A DNA stretch of 10,238 nt from NCBI GenBank assembly GCA_030597275.1, contig JAUVSB010000034.1, forward strand, positions 1-10,238, read 5' to 3'. A model generated the notes under the pieces. That model worked only from the letters and a program-made list of their open reading frames with translations, was not told the DNA's origin and did no database searches. Positions 6,047 through 10,238 of this stretch are shown one piece after another. Numbering within the stretch: the first letter of the stretch is position 1; each line of letters begins with the position of its first letter. A program made the translations under genes and the position numbers. This stretch comes from Gammaproteobacteria bacterium (GTDB taxonomy: Bacteria; Pseudomonadota; Gammaproteobacteria; BMS3Bbin11).

Positions 6047-6829
6047 ATGTCTACATTTAGTGAATGGTACCAGTCAAATCTTGGGCAGTCCCTGCTGGCA
6101 GCCGAGAAAAGTGCCCTGCAAAAATTTTTACCGTCTTTGAATGGAGAGATTGCTGTCCAGTATGCCTATGCCGGCACACAGATGATGCTGGAGACAAGTA
6201 ATATTGATCATAAGTTTTTTTTGCAGGCAGGCGAGAAACCCGAAACAGAGCCAATGAGCACCGCTGATGAAGGCGAAGCGCAGTCGATCTATATCAGTGC
6301 TGAAGATGTTCTTCCATTTTTCTCGTCATCCGTTGATCTATGTCTTTTGTCACATATGCTGGATTTTTCAGAAAATCCGCATCAACTGCTTCGTGAAAGC
6401 AAAGATATCCTTGTTAGTGGCGGCCATTTGATTATCCTGGGTTTTAATCCCTATAGCTGTTGGGGTGGGAGAAAGTTGTTTTCTCGCAGTAAAGCTCCCT
6501 GGAATGGGCATATATTTTCCGTCTACAAAATCCGGGATTGGCTAAGTTTGCTCGATTTCCAGATTACCGGCGGTATGATGCTGTACTATTCACCCCTGAT
6601 AAAGAGCAAGGCAATGCGTCAGCGATTCAGTTTTATGGAGGAGGCCGGTGACCGCTGGTGGCCAATGTTGGGGTCTGTTTACCTGCTGGTAGCACAGAAA
6701 AGGGATCAGGGCACAACAGTTATAGACTTACGGGAAAACTTTAAAGAAGATGCCTATATGAATATCGCCGAACCTGCCGTTAAGAGTTACATGAAAATTA
6801 AAATATCGCCAGAAATGCGGGGAAAATAA
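6047..6829 (+). CDS. SAM-dependent methyltransferase, YafS-like
   Basis: Class I SAM-dependent methyltransferase-like protein of the group encoded beside rnhA/dnaQ in gammaproteobacteria (E. coli YafS, the gene before rnhA in Pseudomonas). The substrate is not known to me. Visible: N-terminal helix WYQSNLGQSLLAAEKSAL; a weak SAM-binding motif I region GEIAVQYAYAG (33-43) without the usual glycine-rich pattern; SVDLCLLSHMLDFSENPHQLLRE (95-117), matching the post-motif region; and LGFNPYSCWGGRKLFSR (131-147), a signature of this group. The C-terminus after VAQKRDQ is a variable tail. 260 residues is normal for the group. There is no clear Shine-Dalgarno sequence before ATG 6047. rnhA follows after 14 bp, so it heads a three-gene operon. 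The poor motif I leaves open whether it is catalytically active. Confidence 0.82.
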   Translation: MSTFSEWYQSNLGQSLLAAEKSALQKFLPSLNGEIAVQYAYAGTQMMLETSNIDHKFFLQAGEKPETEPMSTADEGEAQSIYISAEDVLPFFSSSVDLCLLSHMLDFSENPHQLLRESKDILVSGGHLIILGFNPYSCWGGRKLFSRSKAPWNGHIFSVYKIRDWLSLLDFQITGGMMLYYSPLIKSKAMRQRFSFMEEAGDRWWPMLGSVYLLVAQKRDQGTTVIDLRENFKEDAYMNIAEPAVKSYMKIKISPEMRGK

Positions 6830-6843
6830 AGGATAGTCTAGCA

Positions 6844-7287
6844 ATGTCAGAAGTAGTTATTTATACCGATGGTGCCTGTCGCGGCAACCCCGGACCCGGT
6901 GGTTGGGGTGCAGTGCTTAGCTATGGTAGTAAGAAAATGGAGCTTTATGGTGCTGAAAAAGAAACGACCAATAACAGAATGGAGCTGCTGGCAGCAATTC
7001 AGGCACTGGAAAGTCTAAAAAGATCATGTAGAGTAAGCCTGTATACCGATTCACAATATGTACGTATGGGTATACTTGAATGGATGGAGAACTGGAAAAA
7101 GCGTGGTTGGAAAACGGCTGCCAGGAAGCCGGTTAAGAACCAGGACTTATGGATCAGTCTGGATAAGGCAATTGAGCGCCATGACGTTGACTGGCACTGG
7201 GTGAAAGGGCATTCAGGAATTGAGGGAAACGAGCACGCCGATAGTCTCGCCAACCAGGCTATAGACCAGATGCTGAAAGCAGGATAA
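6844..7287 (+). CDS. rnhA: Ribonuclease HI
   Basis: Cytoplasmic endonuclease that cuts the RNA strand of RNA-DNA hybrids, removing R-loops and helping primer removal. All catalytic residues are present, each one position before its E. coli counterpart: Asp9 (YTDGACRGNPGPGG), Glu47 (TTNNRMELLA), Asp69 (YTDSQYV), His123 (KGHSG) and Asp133 (NEHADSLAN). The basic handle region (NWKKRGWKTAARKPVKNQDLW, split at about residues 83-103) is intact. 147 residues, standard length. AAAGGA at 6828-6833 is the ribosome-binding site, 10 nt before the ATG; it overlaps the end of the methyltransferase. dnaQ follows after 13 bp in the same direction, unlike E. coli, where rnhA and dnaQ diverge, and like Pseudomonas. 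Confidence 0.97.
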   Translation: MSEVVIYTDGACRGNPGPGGWGAVLSYGSKKMELYGAEKETTNNRMELLAAIQALESLKRSCRVSLYTDSQYVRMGILEWMENWKKRGWKTAARKPVKNQDLWISLDKAIERHDVDWHWVKGHSGIEGNEHADSLANQAIDQMLKAG

Positions 7288-7300
7288 GTGGTGTGAAAAT

Positions 7301-8008
7301 ATGAGACAAGTGGTCTTAGATACGGAAACAACGGGATTAGATCCTCACAAGGGGCATCGTATTATTGAGATTGGCTGTGTTGAGCTGATCGACCGTAAAC
7401 GAACTGGAAATGAATTACATCAGTATCTGCAGCCTGACAGGAAAATTGATGCGGGTGCCATTGAGGTGCATGGCATCACCAATGAATTTCTTGAAGATAC
7501 ACCGCACTTTGCAGATATTGTTGATGACTTTCTTGCTTATATCAAAGATTCCGAGTTAATTATTCACAATGCCCCGTTTGATGTTGGTTTTATAGATATG
7601 GAACTAACGCTTACCGGTCGGAAGCTGGGCGATACGAAAAAATACTGCGAGGTGATTGATAGCCTGGTAATGGCAAGGCGTATGCGGCCGGGCCAGAAAA
7701 ATTCTCTCGATGCCCTGTGTAAACATTTTAATATTGATAATTCACAGCGCGAACTGCATGGCGCCCTACTGGATGCTGAACTACTGGCTGAGGTATACCT
7801 TGCTTTAACCGGTGGCCAGGAAGCCCTGTTCCAGGATAGTGACGCAGGGCAGAAGTCAGCGGAAGAGATGATAATTCGTCAACTGGATAGCAACCGTCCT
7901 GTATTACCTATTATTCAGGCTACCGAGGTGGAGCGTATGTTACACGAGGCCTGGCTGGATGAGCTGGATAAGAAAACGGATGGTCAGTGTTTGTGGCGTA
8001 TGGACTAG
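7301..8008 (+). CDS. dnaQ: DNA polymerase III epsilon subunit (3'-5' proofreading exonuclease)
   Basis: Proofreading exonuclease of the replicative polymerase core. DEDDh active site complete: Asp7 and Glu9 (LDTETTGLD), Asp94 (HNAPFDVGFID), His153 and Asp158 (ELHGALLDAELL). After the exonuclease domain, QEALF (173-177) fits the beta-clamp-binding motif position of E. coli epsilon. The C-terminal tail (about 185-235, WLDELDKK near the end) is where epsilon contacts the alpha subunit, so this is full-length DnaQ rather than a stand-alone exonuclease. 235 residues. ATG at 7301, 13 bp after rnhA; the ribosome-binding site is weak (AGTGGTGTG upstream), so coupling to rnhA is possible. The stop is 4 bp from the end of the convergent traB-family gene, with no room for a terminator between them. 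Confidence 0.96.
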   Translation: MRQVVLDTETTGLDPHKGHRIIEIGCVELIDRKRTGNELHQYLQPDRKIDAGAIEVHGITNEFLEDTPHFADIVDDFLAYIKDSELIIHNAPFDVGFIDMELTLTGRKLGDTKKYCEVIDSLVMARRMRPGQKNSLDALCKHFNIDNSQRELHGALLDAELLAEVYLALTGGQEALFQDSDAGQKSAEEMIIRQLDSNRPVLPIIQATEVERMLHEAWLDELDKKTDGQCLWRMD

Positions 8009-8012
8009 AAAC

Positions 8013-9047
8013 TTATTCATACAGCCCAATTCGTGTTAGCCGGTAGCCGGCAGTTCTGAGTTTTTCCAGCAGCCCCTGTTCCCCCGCCAGGTGCAGGGCA
8101 CCAATAGCAATGAAAGTGTTTCCAGCCAGCAGATGCTCCTGCATTCGATTAAGCATTAGTTGATTTCGTTCAGTGATCAGTTTTGTATTGATCATATTAG
8201 CCAGCCGCTGGTCCTTGGGTAGCTGGCTGTCGCTTACATTTACCAACTCAGCCAGGTCTCCGCTCAGATAGGCATCGAGCATTTGCTGGTAAGCCTGATC
8301 TTTTTCATCCAGGGTGTCCATGGCTGAGTGTAACAGGCTGACCTGATCATCTATTTCAATATCATCAAAGACGGAAAGTTGTTCACTGACAGTTTCCAGT
8401 CCCTGTACCCTGACTCCCGCATTTCTGGCCAGCTGAGCGAGTTTTTTATCAAGGAAAGTGCCAGATTTGTTTTCTGGTTTGATCAACAAGAGCATTGCAG
8501 CCCAGGGTTTAAGCAGTGTGAGAACATCTATCGGCAATTGGTTGCCAGATTCTATTAGTGCTTTGCTGACATCTTTGAAGCTTTGTTCGCCAATCACCTG
8601 GGTCAGGTTTCTGCCATCTGTAAATAACATCTTTCTCAGCAAGTCGACAGAGCCACCGTCATTTAATTCCAGTTCCAGCATCAGTGTGTCTGCTGCGATC
8701 AGCCGATGTAGCAAATTATCAGGGATCTCCATCACTCGTTCATCATCAATATGAATGGTGCCAAATATGTAACTGCTTTTGATATTACTACTTTCAGGTT
8801 GTTCTATACGCCACAGTAATGCACCACCTGACGGCTGAGTTATTTGTTGAACATGATCGGTCTCAGGTGAGTAGAGCGGGATCGCTATATTTCGTTCACC
8901 CTTGCTACGGTCTATGTAACGTATTTCTGATTGTTGGCTCTGCTCTTGTTGATAGGCAAGGGCAGGTGCAGTGCTTATGAGTAACACAATAGACAGAAAA
9001 GCACAGGACTTTGCTGTAAATCGATGGAAATAGAGTGCAATTTTCAT
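8013..9047 (-). CDS. TraB/GumN family exported protein
   Basis: Member of the TraB/PrgY/GumN family, which includes Tiki-type metalloproteases; the role of bacterial members is poorly known. Signal peptide: MKIALYFHRF, hydrophobic core, cleavage after APALA near residue 31. The domain begins at LLWRIEQ (78). Motifs: FGTIHIDD with the GxxH motif His99; LMLELEL with Glu125 and Glu127; GLETVSEQL (216-224); and GALHLAGEQGLLEKL (316-330) with the second conserved His319. These His/Glu positions are those proposed as metal ligands in the family. 344 residues, slightly longer than usual because of a 45-residue region after the signal peptide. No Shine-Dalgarno sequence before ATG 9047; a 5-bp inverted repeat (TCGGT/ACCGA, 9056-9070) sits in the leader. 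It diverges from the glycosyltransferase gene and converges with dnaQ. Expected in periplasm or outside. Confidence 0.88.
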   Translation of the reverse strand: MKIALYFHRFTAKSCAFLSIVLLISTAPALAYQQEQSQQSEIRYIDRSKGERNIAIPLYSPETDHVQQITQPSGGALLWRIEQPESSNIKSSYIFGTIHIDDERVMEIPDNLLHRLIAADTLMLELELNDGGSVDLLRKMLFTDGRNLTQVIGEQSFKDVSKALIESGNQLPIDVLTLLKPWAAMLLLIKPENKSGTFLDKKLAQLARNAGVRVQGLETVSEQLSVFDDIEIDDQVSLLHSAMDTLDEKDQAYQQMLDAYLSGDLAELVNVSDSQLPKDQRLANMINTKLITERNQLMLNRMQEHLLAGNTFIAIGALHLAGEQGLLEKLRTAGYRLTRIGLYE

Positions 9048-9101
9048 TTATTGAATCGGTTAAATACCGAATGCTCCGGTGTATTGTTCATCTTAGCTCG
9101 A

Positions 9102-9128
9102 TATAATACCCCAAAATCGAATTAGGAG
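9102..9128 (+). promoter_or_regulatory. -10 box and ribosome-binding site of the GT2 gene
   Basis: A perfect TATAAT lies at 9102-9107 with no good -35 at standard spacing (TTGTTC at 9084-9089 is only 12 bp away). Predicted start near 9114. AGGAG at 9124-9128 is a strong ribosome-binding site 10 nt before ATG 9139, the clearest in the window. The complementary strand of the -10 box reads TATTAT, so a traB-family promoter may overlap it. Confidence 0.5.
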
Positions 9129-9138
9129 TTCGTTACTA

Positions 9139-9870
9139 ATGCCAGACCTTTCTGTAGTCATACCCGTGCAGAACGAAGAAGAAAACATTCGCTTGCTGAT
9201 TGATGAGGTCAGGCAGGCACTGGATGGTGTACTTGATTATGAATTAATCTATGTCAATGATGGCAGCAGTGATAGCACGCTGGAAATATTGGAAGAGGTT
9301 CAAACAGGCCTTCCCTTATTACATATCATCAGCCACGAATCAGGTGTGGGTCAAAGTACCGCCGTTCGAACAGGTATAACAAATGCAAGATCTCCCGTTA
9401 TCGCAACACTGGATGGAGATGGTCAAAATGACCCGGCAGATATAAAGGCTCTTTTCGATACTTTAATAAAATATGCAGATACGGGTGTGGTATTGGTGAA
9501 TGGTTACCGGAAGAATCGCAAGGATACATTTATTAAACGGTTATCATCACGACTTGCCAATGGAATTCGTGGATGGCTACTCGATGATGATACCCCTGAT
9601 ACTGGCTGTGGCCTGAAGGTATTTAATCGAGAGGCTTATCTGGACATCCCATTTTTTGACCATTTACACCGTTTTTTACCCGCGATGATGATAAATGGGG
9701 GCGGCAGGGTGATGTCTGTAGAGGTGAACCACAGGGAGCGTCAACTTGGTTCATCCCACTATGGTTTTTTTGACCGCCTGTGGGTGGGTATTTTCGATAT
9801 TATGGGTGTGATCTGGCTTAAGTCCAGAACAACTCACCCTGTAGTGGCGAAAGAAAAAAATAAGGTTTAG
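9139..9870 (+). CDS. Glycosyltransferase family 2, dolichyl-phosphate-sugar synthase-like
   Basis: Inverting GT-A-fold glycosyltransferase that in this group transfers a sugar from a nucleotide donor to a polyprenyl phosphate on the cytoplasmic face of the membrane. Visible: LSVVIPVQNEEENI (4-17); YVNDGSSDST (38-47) with nucleotide-binding Asp41; TLDGDGQNDP (90-99) carrying the metal-binding DxD; DTGCGLKVFNR (154-164); and HRFLP (177-181), all as in DPM1-like synthases. There are no C-terminal membrane segments of the DPMS/ArnC two-TM kind; the protein ends shortly after a hydrophobic stretch (215-227). 243 residues is normal for the short form. The next gene encodes a lipid-A-biosynthesis N-terminal-domain protein, a pairing often followed by an ArnT-like transferase, so the product sugar-lipid probably feeds envelope glycosylation. 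Donor and acceptor are unknown. Confidence 0.9.
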   Translation: MPDLSVVIPVQNEEENIRLLIDEVRQALDGVLDYELIYVNDGSSDSTLEILEEVQTGLPLLHIISHESGVGQSTAVRTGITNARSPVIATLDGDGQNDPADIKALFDTLIKYADTGVVLVNGYRKNRKDTFIKRLSSRLANGIRGWLLDDDTPDTGCGLKVFNREAYLDIPFFDHLHRFLPAMMINGGGRVMSVEVNHRERQLGSSHYGFFDRLWVGIFDIMGVIWLKSRTTHPVVAKEKNKV

Positions 9871-9920
9871 TGTGACTGGCAGTGGGTTTGTCTTTCTGCT
9901 GCGTGGGAAATGTCTTTAGC

Positions 9921-9940
9921 TGCTGAATCTCAGCAAGGAA
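9921..9940 (+). other. Small hairpin before the LAB_N gene
   Basis: Perfect 6-bp inverted repeat TGCTGA-ATC-TCAGCA (9921-9935) followed by AGGAA, lying 15 bp before the ATG at 9956. It lies in the 85-bp gap after the GT2 stop. No U-run follows. It matches the element at 6002-6020 at almost every position, which suggests a shared element or chance. Confidence 0.45.
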
Positions 9941-9955
9941 AACAACGAGAAAAAT

Positions 9956-10238
9956 ATGAACAATACGATAGCCATTTTTGAAATACTGGGAATAACCATG
10001 GTCATCACTCCGTGGAAGATCGTGGGTTATGTTGGTGTGGTGTTATTTTCAGGTCGCTGGTTTGTTCAGCTTTGGGCTTCCCGGCGTTCTCGCAAGGTCG
10101 TGATGCCACGGCTCTTCTGGTATATGAGTATTGCCGGCAGTCTGATGCTGCTCAGCTATTTTATATTCGGAAAAAATGATTCGGTGGGTATTTTGTCAAA
10201 TTCCTTTCCATTTCTTATTGCCAGCTACAACCTTTACC
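9956..10238 (+). CDS. Lipid-A-biosynthesis N-terminal domain (LAB_N) membrane protein, 3' end outside window
   Basis: The frame from ATG 9956 stays open to the window end (94 codons plus one base). It encodes a small membrane protein matching the LAB_N domain found at the N-terminus of some lipid-A-disaccharide synthases and as a stand-alone protein: WKIVGYVGVVLFSGRWFVQL (20-39), the R/K-rich loop ASRRSRKVVMP (41-51), then LFWYMSIAGSLMLLSYFIF (53-71) and NDSVGILSNSFPFLIASYNL, where the family usually has GQ..G..IY.RNL. The pattern is somewhat degenerate at the C-terminal end (SYNL for YLRNL). GAGA at 9947-9950 is a possible ribosome-binding site. It follows the GT2 gene by 85 bp in the same direction and probably shares its transcript. 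Stand-alone LAB_N proteins are about 100 residues, so the stop should lie soon after the edge. Confidence 0.82.
   Translation, partial: MNNTIAIFEILGITMVITPWKIVGYVGVVLFSGRWFVQLWASRRSRKVVMPRLFWYMSIAGSLMLLSYFIFGKNDSVGILSNSFPFLIASYNLY

Noticed and set aside
8039..8065. GCCGG-TAG-CCGGC stem followed 9 nt later by five T, possible dnaQ terminator inside the traB-family gene
   Set aside because: The stem is short, the T-run is not adjacent, and the bases encode conserved C-terminal residues (TAGYRL) of the opposite gene.

Overview
The window looks like chromosomal core DNA of a gammaproteobacterium of moderate GC content. The main evidence is the block mltD / (divergent) YafS-like methyltransferase - rnhA - dnaQ, a gene neighbourhood known from Pseudomonas and E. 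coli relatives, together with a RimI-type acetyltransferase, a TraB/GumN protein and a GT2 + lipid-A-biosynthesis-N-terminal-domain pair. I see no phage, IS, integron, CRISPR, tRNA or rRNA sequence, and no frameshifted gene. Two genes are cut by the window edges: rimI at the left (its reading frame runs in from outside) and the LAB_N gene at the right.

Layout. 1-421 (+): 3' part of rimI. 431-467: five perfect tandem copies of a 7-bp unit (AGATCCA) between convergent genes. 488-4216 (-): a four-gene TRAP operon transcribed tatT - dctP - dctQ - dctM, encoding a TPR lipoprotein partner, a periplasmic solute receptor, and the small and large membrane subunits; the last three genes overlap by 4 bp each. 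4297-5748 (-): mltD, a lipoprotein lytic transglycosylase with LysM repeats. 5749-6046: a 298-bp, very AT-rich divergent intergenic region with promoter-like sequences; gloB, which lies here in relatives, is absent. 6047-8008 (+): methyltransferase - rnhA - dnaQ, tightly spaced. 8013-9047 (-): TraB/GumN family exported protein, convergent with dnaQ. 9139-end (+): a GT2 glycosyltransferase and then the LAB_N membrane protein.

How the genes work together. The TRAP block forms one uptake system of the TPR-associated (TPAT) kind described for Treponema pallidum Tp0956/Tp0957. Its receptor has Trp where most TRAP receptors have a carboxylate-binding Arg, which points to a non-standard ligand. The rnhA-dnaQ pair serves RNA primer/R-loop removal and replication proofreading. 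MltD remodels peptidoglycan. The GT2-LAB_N pair probably starts an envelope-glycan or lipid-glycosylation locus that continues to the right.

Most genes are well-known families. The points that merit a second look are the TPAT transporter and its receptor's binding motif, the promoter placed almost on the mltD start codon, the missing gloB and the AT-rich gap, two near-identical small hairpins in two gene leaders, and the heptamer array.
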